From positions 29,881,100 to 29,945,099 of the forward strand of contig JAFMSR010000005.1 of the NCBI GenBank assembly GCA_022818135.1: DNA of 64,000 bases. Direction: 5' to 3'. Positions 12,501 through 21,736 of this stretch are shown in pieces (positions within the stretch are counted from its first letter, which is position 1; the number at the start of each line of letters is the position of its first letter). The notes under the pieces were generated by a model. That model worked only from the letters and a program-made list of their open reading frames with translations, had not been told where the DNA came from and ran no database searches. The position numbers and the translations under genes were made by a program. Origin of the DNA: Saxidomus purpurata. Its lineage: Eukaryota; Mollusca; Bivalvia; Venerida; Veneridae.

Positions 12501-15500
12501 GTGTTGCTCTAGACGGGGACATCAACAAAATGTATAATTTCCTCAGGCATATTGGCTTTATTCGCCAAGACCTGATCACACTTCCGTGTAGGAAAAGTGG
12601 AATGTGGAGAGCAGCACGATGTTATCTGGCACTGGTGTGTATTTATTTCAAATCGAAGTTTTCACACTTTGCACTGAAGGGAAATCGAATGGTGCAGATG
12701 CATGTTAGATGTTTAATTTGTCTCAAATACAAGATAACTCATTAAAAGTAATGTCATTGGCGAATTTGTTTTCAGAGGCAAGTAAAATATAAGTCATTTG
12801 TTAGAAAGGTATGTGTTCGTTTATTCTTTTTTTATGATTTTAGTGGCAAGTTCGGTTTGTTAGTCATTCAGTAATGGGGTATAATGTAAAGACTAAGGTA
12901 AACATGTATTAACCACTTATAGACAAGTTACTGACACTTTTTACAAGTAAACAGCAGTGCAAACATACATGTAGTATTTACTTTTGATGCATGTATAAGT
13001 GTTTTTTGTTTTTAAATATACATCATTTATTAATAAATGAGACTATTTTATATATTGTTTTACATTTACAGAATTTACATCAGGAGGTACGAAAAGTGTG
13101 CAGTGCAAGTAAGTGCATTTAAGTAGTAAATGAACTTAAATAGTAACAAAAGAAAGTTTAATATGATATCACTTGACGTTTTCATACATGTACATTGTAC
13201 CTAAAGCATTATCAGTTTTTCTACATATTTATCACTTATATTCTCCCTTCACACTTTTCAAATGAGAATACATTCTAACTTTCTGACAGTAATAATTTAT
13301 TTCGGTAGAATAGGGTTTTTTGCACCTTATCTGTTGGCACCTGGAAAAAGTTTTATGCTTTGCTGATGCTTTAAAATTATGCAAAGTATATAATAAACAG
13401 CTTAATGTTATCAATACTTAAGATTATTGTTAGTATACGTATGAATCCGTCTGTCTAGTTTTTGTTATTTCTGATCTTAGTTCTACAGCACGTCTGCGAT
13501 TATGACGATTCAGAAGCATTGGCGATTTGGGCACGTTCTTTGTATCTGACAGGAGACTTTGATTTAGCTTTTCAGAAGAATGAATTAGCTTTAAATTATT
13601 GCCAAGTAAGCTTAAATTGTTATATATAATGTTTACTAAAAATTTAGATTAATGAAATGTACAGCAACTAATATTTATCAAGCTGAGGAAAAAAACACGC
13701 ATTTCCATCTCTGAATTTCTAGATAATGTTGTTTGTTTTTTTTAGCTCACCTGGCTACGCCATGATGAGCTTTTCTAATTGATGAGTGTCCGTCGTCCGT
13801 CAACATTTTGATTCAAATGACATCTCCTCTGAAACCACTAGGCCAATGTTGATAAAACTAAGCAGGAATGTTCCTTGCATAAAGCACTACAAAACTCGTT
13901 CAAAGAATTTCATTCCATGTAGAACTCTGGTTGCTATGGCAACAATTAGGAAAAACTTTAACAATCTTCTTCTCTGAAACCAGAAGGCCAATATCTTAGA
14001 TATTTGGCATGTAGCATTGTCTAGTAGACCTCTATCAAGATTCTTCAGATTATGAGCCCCGGGTCAAAATTGACCCCGCACAGGGTGGTCACTTAGTTTT
14101 GCATAAGCTTATATAGGAAAAACTTTAACAATCTTCTTCTCTGAAACCACAAGGCCAATATCTTAGATATTTGGCATGTAGCATTGTCTAGTAGACCTCT
14201 ATCAAGATTGTTCAGATTATGAGCCCCGGGTCAAAATTGACCCCGCACAGGGTGGTCACTTAGTTTTGCATAGGCTTATATAGGAAAAACTATAACAATC
14301 TTCTTCTCTGAAACCACAAGGCCAATATCTTAGATATTTGGCATGTAGCATTGGCTAGTAGACCCTACCAAGACTGTTCAAGTTGTGAGCCCCGAGTCAA
14401 AATTGACCCCGCAATGGGGGTCACTTAGTTTTACAAAGGCTTATTTGACCTTGCCCCGGGGGATCTTCATCCAGGCAAGTGGACTTTACCAAGGTGAGCG
14501 AGTATACTAGTACATGTATGTTGTATCAACAAAGTTTTGGTAAGATAAAATGTGTCCGCCTAATTTAATTAAAATTGCTGTTTTTCATAAGTTTGTTTGT
14601 AGCATTCTCTTGAAGAATGACTTCAACATTAAAAGTGAATCAACAAATTGTGTTGACAGTTCTAGTTTAGCTTTTACGGATAAACATGTATCACCATTAA
14701 CCTTAATGCTATTTACGTGGGATTGCTAGTAAATTGTGATTTTTGTTTAACGCTTGAGTTAAACGTTCTTGTCTTTATAATTTCTTACATTAGTTACAGG
14801 TGTTATTTCTGCTTCGTCATGTTATTTTGTTTCTGGTTTCAGGGTGGTTGTGAAAGAAAAAGATTGGAGGCGTTTAAAGCAGAAATAGAAGTTGAATTGG
14901 CAAAAACATCAGTGCCTCAGTTTGATCAAGAATGGTTGGCAAAGACAAATAGTAACAATTTGGTATGTTACTGTGCCTGATTTTACCTTAACATTTATAA
15001 ATATATAGTAAATTATAGGTAAATCAGATATTTACATGAATTATTTGCTGCAATTAAAAAGGAACGCAAGTCAGAATATAATAGAGTATTTTTTTGAAGA
15101 GCTTGTAAACACAAACACACTGTTTGTACTTAAACATAAGAAGAGCTTTGATAATCTAAGATTTAGTTATTAGCTTATTACGCAAATACATGCGAATTAG
15201 ACTCACCATTAGACACGCTCTTTTTTCAAAACCTAGTTTTGAACCCTAATTTTGTGTCTTCTCATGACTGTTTTTACCTGAAATTGGTAGCATTGATTAA
15301 GTGAAATATGAGATACCATGTTTTAATATATTAATGAAGCTACTGTATTTAATTAAGCAGTATTAGATGCGTGGGTATTTAATTAGAACACTATGACATC
15401 ACATAATCAAATGACCATCTCCATGATCCTCCGTTTTGGACACTTTCAATCTTCAATGTAAAGTACTCCGAATTTAGGAATCCTTTCAACCGTGTGTTCC

Positions 15501-16997
15501 TTAGCAAGTTCTTCAATGTATTATCTTAATGTTTTCTTACTCGCCTTTCCCTTGAAGGATACCCGAAAATGCAAATTTTATTTGAAGAAAATTGCTCATT
15601 GCTATTGTTCTGTCATTTACAGAATGCAGCAGATGGAAGATATCAAGCGAAGTTCGGAGGAAAGGAGAAACGACACAGAAGAAGTGTCAGAACGTTGGGT
15701 AATCTTTATTCTTATTTAAGTTTACTACTGAAACGTGTTGCATTTCGTGACATTCCTACAGCTGTAAGCATAAAACACATGATTTATGTTTCCATTCGAC
15801 GGTTTCCTTTTCCGTATGTTTGTCAAGTGAAATTCAAATGTCTTTTTAGATAAGGAAGCAATTTATTGTATCGGACGATATATACCATCGCTAGCTCATT
15901 CATCAGAAAAAGCTGGACGACAGCGATCGCCTTTTCCTGCCCCTTCTAGAGAAAAAGATAATGGAAAGACAACTGCAAAAACTGTTTCATCGGTAGTTAA
16001 ACGGCTAATACTTGACGACAACGGTAAAAGAAGATCAACAGACTCTAGTAAGTGCAGTACGGGCACCATAGAAACATCTGGTTATGGAACGGAGTCATTG
16101 AATGACCTCCGTTTGTCAGAAAGTAACTCAGATACAAACGCAAGTTTTGACTACGTTGCATCGTCAAGAACTCCATATATTGACTTGATTTCCGATCTAG
16201 ACGTTGGTTTTAATAGTTTACAGGAAAAGATGTCCTTCTACGAACAAAGAGGTTGGTTTCCTAAAAGCGAAGAAGTGTCAGAACATTTTGGAAGAGCCGA
16301 CACAGATGAAAACCTCCTCAGGACTGGTATTACACTGAATATGTCCTATTTGCATCAGTTTATGGACAGACATCCAGATCATCTTAAAAGAGAGTTTTAC
16401 ACAGACTTTCTTGGTAAAGACGAACTTCAAGAATTATTGTTAAAAAATCCAAATAAATATATCAAATGTGTCATACAGATTGAAAGTTCCCGTGAAGCGT
16501 GTTGTACACCTGTAAATGCACATGATTCTATTGATATCGTTGAAATATCAGGAAGATCAAAAATAGGGCAAGCTTTTAACGAAGACGAGGTTGTTGTGGA
16601 GATACTTGATGATCGAAGCACAAAAGACAAAATATATGGGAAAGTAATTGGTGTTTGGCAAAGACATCGTCACAGAGATACAAAACATCCTGTGTTTATT
16701 TGTACCCTGATCGATAAGGAAAGTCATTTTGTACGACCAATATGTAACACTGTTCCGAAGATCCACATTTTGAACAGAAAAATAAAACAAACATTTCAAA
16801 ACGAAATGGAAAGAGGGTACAAGGTCGAAATATATGAGTATGACGAAAGGGCAGGGATACTGAGCAATCCAATAATAGTTGACGTCAACCCAGCTGAGCC
16901 AAATTCTGTCATATTTTTGGTTGCGTTCATAAAATGGGGTCTTCGAGATATTTACCCGCGGGGAGCAATAATCAAACGTCTGTCAAGTTGTCAATAA
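297..16997 (+). CDS. Paralog A: TPR-like N-terminus plus RNB-type OB/cold-shock region, truncated HELZ2-like protein (9 exons, 690 aa)
   Basis: Exons: 297-503, 743-782, 2146-2258, 12428-12634, 13072-13108, 13481-13605, 14843-14962, 15623-15698, 15850-16997. All have GT/AG borders and matching phases, and the sum is 2073 nt, one open frame ending TAA. Residues 1-243 are helical and TPR-like, closely similar to paralog B and with the same exon sizes. About 250-530 is a charged, Ser-rich linker. About 540-690 resembles the cold-shock/OB region of RNase II (RNB) proteins as in HELZ2 (IGQAFNEDEVVVEILDD at 547-563, HPVFICTL, YPRG at 677-680). The protein stops before the RNB catalytic aspartates, so nuclease activity is not expected, and the helicase half survives only as downstream fossils. 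Role by family: RNA binding or decay, often in innate antiviral response (inference). It may be a shortened working gene or an early pseudogene; the intact frame favours recent or continuing selection. Confidence 0.72.
504..2145 (+). other. Introns 1-2 of paralog A
   Basis: The interval includes exon 2 (743-782: IGEILTASRCFYT, phase 1 donor). The rest is AT-rich intron with no coding signal that I can support. The one notable structure is the perfect palindrome at 1252-1281. Confidence 0.6.
1252..1281. repeat. 30-bp perfect palindrome
   Basis: Half-site 'acctatcttgggtgc' is followed immediately by its exact reverse complement, with no spacer. It lies in intron 2 of paralog A. It could be the fused tip of a short inverted-repeat element or a cruciform-forming site. 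No flanking target duplication was found by eye. Confidence 0.85.
2146..2258 (+). CDS. Paralog A exon 3
   Basis: Begins after 'accag', completing a phase-1 codon, and ends 'atagag|gtaaga'. It encodes ATIFDQKWNFKSHTAMSEIL and onward, matching paralog B exon 3 (AILFDQEWNFQNHAAVSDIL, 37885-37997) at the same 113-nt length. It is the last exon before the 10-kb intron holding the foldback element. Confidence 0.75.
2690..4230 (+). repeat. Left arm array of about 44-bp palindromic subrepeats
   Basis: Roughly 35 head-to-tail units of 42-44 bp. Each carries 'agatctgcattcg' followed by its reverse complement (a 26-bp perfect palindrome in the best units), then a spacer of the type 'agatcgtacatcgacatc'. 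Three core variants recur: gcattcgcgaatgc, gcaatgtgaatgc and gcatttgataatgc. BglII-type agatct sites occur throughout. Small open frames here (for example 2657-2884, 3926-4141) are repeat artefacts. Confidence 0.9.
5780..6150. repeat. Tandem array of inverted 'cgacattc/gaatgtcg' units
   Basis: Five to six copies of a 60-75 bp unit alternate 'tttgaatgtc' and 'cgacattcaaa', separated by 'tagcagttttgtag' and 'gcgctggca/gcgcttgca' spacers. It is built on the same principle as the foldback arms (short palindromes in tandem) but with unrelated sequence. An open frame through it (5844-6176) merely translates the repeat. Confidence 0.8.
7830..8570. repeat. MITE-like tract with three about 140-bp internal repeats
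   Basis: Contains 'cgtctgtatgttcgcccgtttgtccgtccgcc' type sequence, written in part as 'cgtttgtccgtccgcc', then three similar modules (about 7985, 8130 and 8275) with 'cttcatctcca', 'catcagtatga' and 'aaaggtca' motifs. It ends in 'ccttctggagggcctgacgc'. This layout is typical of non-autonomous repeats scattered in bivalve introns. Exact ends and a target duplication were not resolved. Confidence 0.55.
8812..8883 (-). tRNA. tRNA-like sequence (Thr-type anticodon TGT), probably pseudogene or SINE head
   Basis: Read on the minus strand it starts GTCCGGATAGCTCAGTCGG. It has a perfect A box (TAGCTCAGTCGG), a good D stem, an anticodon stem TTCGC/GCGAA with TGT in the loop, and a perfect B box (GGTTCGAGTCC). 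The acceptor stem pairs poorly, loop position 33 is C rather than T, and one T-stem pair is broken. It is therefore more likely a tRNA pseudogene or the head of a SINE than a working tRNA gene. Confidence 0.5.
9395..11204 (-). repeat. Right arm array of the foldback element
   Basis: About 40 units, the reverse complement of the left-arm units, ending in the same outer 130 bp (including the variant core with 'tttctttgaatgc'). All three core variants of the left arm recur here as complements (gcattcacattgc, gcattatcaaatgc, gcattcgcgaatgc). The arm is a little longer than the left one. A segment of about 180 bp containing 'gatgatgaggaagatct' occurs twice (about 10245 and 10425), showing local duplication within the arm. 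Confidence 0.9.
11243..11325 (+). repeat. Degenerate tRNA-like element
   Basis: 'gcggacatagagcagttggtag' (shown in part: tagagcagttgg) resembles an A box and 'gcgaattcgaaaccc' a B box about 55 bp later. Stems are poor, so this is at most a SINE relic. It sits about 30 bp outside the right end of the foldback element. Confidence 0.35.
11326..12427 (+). other. Right part of intron 3 of paralog A
   Basis: AT-rich, with no supported gene. Short open stretches (11519-11731, 12028-12324) show no family features. It ends in the acceptor 'tcgttttag' for exon 4. Confidence 0.5.
12428..12634 (+). CDS. Paralog A exon 4
   Basis: 207 nt, phase 0 at both ends. It encodes KIRAFLVELDNLAKLAERRK and onward, with the motif RKKWSVCVALDGDINKMYNF and MWRAARCYLAL. 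It aligns gap-free with paralog B exon 4 (38372-38578), an all-helical segment of the shared N-terminal region. Confidence 0.8.
13481..13605 (+). CDS. Paralog A exon 6 (TPR-like repeat)
   Basis: Begins after 'tcttag' and ends 'tgccaa|gtaagc'. It encodes ILQHVCDYDDSEALAIWARS then LTGDFDLAFQKNELAL, a helix pair of TPR type. The paralog B counterpart is 39871-39995. The small exon 5 (13072-13108, NLHQEVRKVCSA) lies just upstream. Confidence 0.8.
13743..14500 (+). mobile_element. MITE with triplicated about 167-bp internal module
   Basis: Starts 'tagctcacctgg' and ends 'ccaaggtgagc', short inverted termini. Inside, a module beginning 'taggaaaaacttt' recurs at 13947, 14115 and 14281 with nearly identical sequence, including 'gggtcaaaattgaccccgc'. 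Related copies occur at about 17640-18270 (same strand) and 29757-30240 (opposite strand). It lies in intron 6 of paralog A. Confidence 0.7.
14843..14962 (+). CDS. Paralog A exon 7
   Basis: Forty codons in phase 0, GGCERKRLEAFKAEIEVELA and onward, to a 'ttg|gtatgt' donor. It corresponds to paralog B exon 7 (41751-41879, DRVDKDKLEAFKTEIEKKLP), sharing the LEAFKxEIExxL core. The two copies begin to diverge in length here. Confidence 0.7.
15623..15698 (+). CDS. Paralog A exon 8
   Basis: 76 nt encoding NAADGRYQAKFGGKEKRHRR and onward, a basic linker. It begins after 'tttacag' and ends in phase 1 ('ttgg|gtaatc'). The equivalent in paralog B is 42029-42083. After this exon the two genes follow different downstream modules. 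Confidence 0.65.
15850..16997 (+). CDS. Paralog A terminal exon: linker plus RNB-type OB/cold-shock domain
   Basis: A large 1148-nt exon in phase with exon 8. It starts DKEAIYCIGRYIPSLAHSSE, passes a Ser/Thr-rich linker, then an OB region of RNase II type (SKIGQAFNEDEVVVEIL, IYGKVIGVWQR, RPICNTVPKIHIL, YPRGAIIKRL). The stop TAA (16995-16997) is embedded in an AATAAA hexamer. Immediately after the stop another frame reads IKQRTELLPFIQVHQ, resembling the continuation of the RNB family, so a 1-nt frameshift may have created this end. Confidence 0.75.
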
Positions 16998-17049
16998 AGC
17001 AAAGAACTGAACTGCTACCTTTTATCCAGGTACACCAATATGAAAAAAC

Positions 17050-17280
17050 GTGATTCTCGAACCGCTGCATGCCAGCTTATATAGCCTTCTACGAAACAAA
17101 AACATATGGACCATATCTGTTTTCTTCTACATCTGTTACAATGGTAGATCCATGCACATGGAGGGCAACAACTTCGAAATTGCGAAATCTTTTACCCGAT
17201 CGAAAAAGCAGCTGACATATGGAAAAGTTCAAACTGCATTTTTTGCAAAAGTTCATTATATTTCAAATAGACAAGAATGA
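17050..17280 (+). pseudogene. Fragment of the RNB nuclease domain (second half)
   Basis: A 76-codon open stretch, without an ATG at its start, resembles the part of RNB domains after the catalytic centre: SLLRNKNIWTISVFF, a G-R turn, then IAKSFTRSKKQLTYGKVQ (compare the family pattern 'S-I-x-S-x-x-x-L-T-Y-x-x-V-Q'). The aspartate cluster that binds metal is absent; the region coding it should lie between 17000 and 17080, where there is no room, so it has been deleted. It ends at TGA, then tandem repeats begin. This is a decayed continuation of paralog A. Confidence 0.6.
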
Positions 17281-17640
17281 TGTTTACACTCTAGCACCTT
17301 CATTTCTTCACTAATTCTAAACATATTTAAAGAGAATGTGCATGACTATAAGATTCTGGATGAGATTCATTAGGGGCTTGATCAGATAAGTTCTTTCAGT
17401 GTTATGACCCTTTATTTAACTATTTAACAAAAATGCAATATTTAACTATGTTTACACTCTAGCACCTTCATTTCTTCTTTGATCCTTTTCACATGTATTA
17501 CCATAAGATCTCGAATGAGTTCAATTATGGGCTTCATCGGATTAGTTCTTCCTGAGTTATGGCTCTTGCTTTAACAGAAATTGCAATATTTAACCGTGTT
17601 TACACTCTAGCACCTTAATTTCTTCACTTATTCTAATCAG
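17281..17640. repeat. Tandem repeat, 150-168 bp period
   Basis: 'tgtttacactctagcacctt' recurs at 17281, 17449 and 17597 (two full units and part of a third), each followed by similar 'atttcttc' and 'gggctt.atc.gattagttctt' motifs. It directly abuts the RNB fragment. Confidence 0.7.
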
Positions 17641-18270
17641 TGTTGATGAAACTTGGCAGGGATGTTTCTTGCCTGAAGCCATTTCATAGTTGTTAAAATA
17701 ATTTCATTCCATGCAAAACTCTGGTTGTCACGGCACGGCAACGGAAAGGGAAAACTTTAAAAATCTTCTTTTTAAGAAGAGTAAGACATAGAGCTCAGAT
17801 ATTAGCCATGTGACATAACCTAGTGGACATCTACCAAGATTGTTAAAATTAAGACTCCCGATTCAAAGTTGACCCCGCACAGAAGATCACTTGTTTTTAT
17901 AAAGGCTTATATAGAAAAGGCTTTTAAAATGTTCTCCTCTGAAACAACAAGGCCTAGAGCTTAGATATTTAGCATGTGGCATCGCCTAACATACCTCTAC
18001 CAAGATTGTTTAAATTAGTCCCCCCGGCTCAAAATTGATTTTACATAGGTTTATATAGGAACAACTTTTAAAATCTTATCGCTGAAACCACAAGGCCCAG
18101 AGCTTAGACATTTGGCATGTATCATTGCTTGGTGGCCCTCTACCAAGAATGCTCAAATCATGTCCCCTATGTCAAAATTTACCCTTTCTGCTTTTTATGA
18201 CCTTGTGTTATAGTCAACGGTAGCTAGGTGAGAGATATAGGGCCATCTTGGCCCTCTTGTTGTGAAATGT
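17640..18270 (+). mobile_element. Divergent copy of the 'gaccccgcac' MITE
   Basis: Contains 'gttgatgaaacttggcaggga', degenerate copies of the module seen at 13947-14450 ('gaaac.acaaggcc.agagcttag', 'ggcatgt') and the tail 'taggtgagagatatagggcc'. It is less well preserved than the copy at 13743. Confidence 0.6.
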
Positions 18271-19791
18271 GTCGAGTGACCATGAATTTTTAATCAATCT
18301 TATCATTAGCATTTGTTTGGTTAAGATAGTGATTTGTTATTCACATAATTACTAATGGCATACAAACAATAACAATATATAACAATAAAATATCTGCAAA
18401 CACATGTTCAGCTTTTTTATTTCTTAACTTAGTGAACAGTGAACACCCTAAAAATATGATTTTAATAGTCTGTGTACAGTGACTCCCTGTTTACAGCGTC
18501 TTTTTTGCGATCTCTCAGGTCGTTGTGGGCAATCTTTAATGTATTAGTAAAGATGGTATGCATACCCTCCAACTGATTGTGAGGCAGCACACTCACTTGA
18601 ACAAAGCGGTTTGGAGGAAACGACTGCCTGTACGATTTTAAAGCACAGCCAGATTATCCTTGGACCATTTGCTAATATAGTCTATATCAACATTTTCAGT
18701 GATATTTTCCCGTCGGCAGCCGGTCGCTATTCAGATGTCAGCTGCATCTGTTAAAGGCAGAATAGCTCCTTAACCGATTCACACGGCCTGTGTGTTTATA
18801 TACGGGCTTATTCCGCCATGGCCGGCAACACTGTTTATAAGTGGTTGACGTGGTTCCATTTTGGATGTTCTGGACGCTGACAACTGAAAAAATAATATCC
18901 AAGATAAAATATTTTTATCTACAAAGTAACAATGTATAAACTTATCTCTAGGATAAAGTGATTGATAGTGTAAATCAGTTAGGTTTCTATATATGTTAAT
19001 GGTCGACAAAGAACATGTATATACAAATGAACCATGGTCAATGACGTGAAATGATTCCCTTCAAAATTCTTATTACTGAATAAACTATAACAATATATTA
19101 CATCATATATTAAGTGTATTATGAATGAGTGAAATATCTAACTAACCTGAATCAAATATATATAAGATATTATTTGTATTTATTTACAAAGTAAACTAAG
19201 AACACAATGCCCTCTTATCCAGAGTTATTTGCAATGAAGCATTGCATTCGTCATAAGTACAGTACATTAACGGGGAGATAAGTGCATTATAACGGAACAT
19301 GATTGTAGATTATTTATACAGGAATTAGGTAAAAAAGAACACGTGGTAAAATCAGTTGTAACGGAGTAGGCTGTATTGGATTGTTTCCCTTTGACCAGTA
19401 TCATTTCATACCAAAATCGACAGTGGTTAAAATAAAAACAACATGCCTGATCAATTTATTAACTGTTGATATCGTTATTTTTTCTCGACATTCTAAATAA
19501 GAATACACAATAATGAGGATAACACGCGCTAGGACAATCATTTGACAGTGTAACATTTTGTCTGCAGCATACTGAAGACCCGGTTTTGTATCTCTATAGA
19601 TAATTATGTGACCCGCGGCACATGTGATAAAAATTTACTTGCTTATATGTCTATATGATGTTGAAGGAATCTGTACAATCTGAATGTACCGATAAAATTC
19701 TCCAGAGAGAGAAAAGATTTGCAGTACAAATTGCACTAAGAATGCATAAACCTTCCGCATTTTGCCACATACTATATTCATAAATTTTGTT
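18271..19791. other. Non-coding stretch between RNB fragment and helicase fossil
   Basis: AT-rich, no supported gene. A minus-strand open stretch (18779-19009) has no family features. The sequence just before 19792 ('tttgttacata') resembles the acceptor of paralog B exon 13. Confidence 0.5.
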
Positions 19792-20175
19792 ACATAGGAT
19801 GCGTAACTACTGCCCAAACTTTGTCCGTGTCTACGGAAAATCAAAAGAAGCATTAGATTTACCAATCCCTGGACGATTTTATTCTCGCAAATTTGTACAA
19901 GACACCGAAAAACATCAACAGTGTACGTTGTGCCTGGTTGCACTCCAGTACTTGAATCGACGAGGTATGAGAGAAGAGGTATGCTGAAGAAATTAATGCC
20001 TTTGATAAATTATTTAAAGCAAATAGCTGTGAACCCATTCCGAAAGATGTTGCGAAATACGTCCACATTGTGAGAGGAGCTCTAGGTGATAAAAATAGAA
20101 AACATGACGTCATATTATTTACAACTGCTGTTTGGTCTAATCCCTAAGTGTTGAAAAGCAACTAGCGTTCATCAG
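19792..20175 (+). pseudogene. Fossil of helicase exon 13 of paralog A
   Basis: Aligns along its length with paralog B exon 13 (46145-46530): RNYCPNFVRVYGKSKEALD against GNYCPDFVRVYDASIEALE, then INAFDKLFKANSCEPIPKDV and HDVILFTTAVWSNP. It contains a frameshift near 19978 and an in-frame stop after WSNP, and the acceptor AG is displaced. The 3' end still abuts a GT ('catcag|gtataa'). It is clearly a dead exon. Confidence 0.8.
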
Positions 20176-20367
20176 GTATAACGCGGTTTCTTTTTAATCT
20201 ATAAACTAAAATATCATGATTTGTCTAAATACCTTATAATTATTTTTATGCATATGTCAATACATTTGTGCAATGGGGGAACAACAGGTTTCCCATGTTC
20301 TTATCTGGGTCAAGAAACATATCGCAGACAAGCATCGATTTCTTGTTAAAGTTTGTTTCTTATTTAG

Positions 20368-20430
20368 AAACCCAAGATTTGCTGCTTTCATTCAACCTGT
20401 TCTACAACAATGCCCTCAAGAATAATACAG
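20368..20430 (+). pseudogene. Fossil of helicase exon 15 (post-motif III segment)
   Basis: After 'tatttag', the sequence 'cccaagatttgctgctttc' matches the start of paralog B exon 15 ('aatccgcagatttgttgtttc', NPQICCFPS) in the conserved region after the QYRM motif of Upf1-like helicases. Similarity fades after about 60 bp. Confidence 0.55.
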
Positions 20431-21225
20431 GACAATAGAGCAAAGGACTGATATTATGTTTGGCAAATGTTGTAAAAGATTCTTACACAAGCTTTGACCT
20501 TGGGTCGTTCTTGGAGCACTGATTATTGTATCCGGATAGTTCTGCTATCACAGAATTTAATGTTTAACCTGTATAAGTGTTTGAAATTATTGTTTGTCCA
20601 ATCACAGCGCAGTATTCGCTGCACTTTAACTTGGGTAAATCAATAATTATATACAGAGTCAGTAAGTAGGGGAACAGTGCTGATTTACTAAAAACAATTT
20701 TAAACGCTAAGTAGGTTAATTGTTCACTTTCATACATTTACTACAATAAATTGGCCGTGCCTGACCAATTTCTTTTCGTAAATGCATTGAAATGAACGCT
20801 AACATAAACTTATTATTTTCTCTTTCAAATTATTAGCATTTCCCAAACATTGTGTTTTGAAGATCGGCTTTTGGGTTCGTTCGCACATACATTTCGAGAA
20901 TAATTGTCAGATATTTGTATTAAAATTTGGAATTATTCCTCGCCTATGTTATCTATTTTCGGACTTTTGATGTCAAGTAATTTGAAAATTATGTAATAGC
21001 GGAAGTAATTGCATTATTTCGATGAGGCGTAGCTTCCGAATTATAACGCAATTGTTCAGGCAAAAATTTCCTCTACTATTCTAAAACAGTTTAAAGCTCC
21101 GCCCCTTGCTTGAAGCAATGCTTTCTAAATAGATTTGTTTACTTTTATGTAGATTTATCCCCAAGCAATGATACCATTTATTTAATTGTCATTTTATTCC
21201 GCATTTGAGAAATGCCCAGGTTAAC
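20431..21225. other. Non-coding stretch
   Basis: No gene or clear repeat recognised. The expected homologs of helicase exons 16 and 17 are not visible. Confidence 0.4.
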
Positions 21226-21228
21226 TCC

Positions 21229-21420
21229 GCCTCCGTAGTAGAGTGGTTAGAGTCGCTGACTTGAAATCACTGTAACCTCTCACATATTGAGGGTAATAAG
21301 TTTGCAGCCTGCTATTGATCATGCTTATTATGTGAGAAAGCTGCTAATTTCTTACGGAGGGTAGGGATTGTCGGTCTCCCAGGAACGTATATCTAGGCTA
21401 TATTGCGCGCAAGTAAAATG
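21229..21420 (+). repeat. tRNA-derived SINE
   Basis: The head 'gcctccgtagtagagtggtt' has an A-box-like motif and a Ser/Leu-like anticodon arm (gctgacttgaaatca). The body ends 'cttacggagggtagggattg' and 'tctcccaggaacg', similar to the central/3' domain of widespread invertebrate SINEs. It is inserted between the second and third helicase fossils. Confidence 0.6.
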
Positions 21421-21663
21421 ACCGAATAGAGTGAAACGTGCTTTGATTCACAAAACACAAAAATATAAGCCCAGGTAGAGATATTTTAATAGTAATAAAT
21501 ATCTTAAATATATAAGCGAATATTGTTACAAAATATGGGAATCAACCTTAACAAACCCCTTTATAACATAGTTCAGTGAACTATTTAGAGCGAACAAAAC
21601 ACTGTACATGTTCGAAAAAAAATTCAGATACTGAGAGTATTTGGAAAACATATTCTCTTTTGT

Positions 21664-21736
21664 CTAGGGAACTAGAATCTTTTGTCATGTGACCAGTTTG
21701 TTTGGAAGAGATTGATAAATCGCTTCGAACAGCGAG
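21664..21736 (+). pseudogene. Fossil of the last helicase exon of paralog A
   Basis: 'ctagggaactagaatctttt' through 'aacagcgag' is about 85% identical by eye to 49802-49873 of paralog B (acceptor plus start of exon 18, GNKDLLSCEQFVWKKL). It has an in-frame TAG near the start, and homology stops abruptly at 21736. It marks the original 3' end of paralog A. Confidence 0.75.

Noticed and set aside
18779..19009. Minus-strand open frame with 'AGHGGISPYIN'
   Set aside because: Short, isolated, no conserved family pattern that I recognise.
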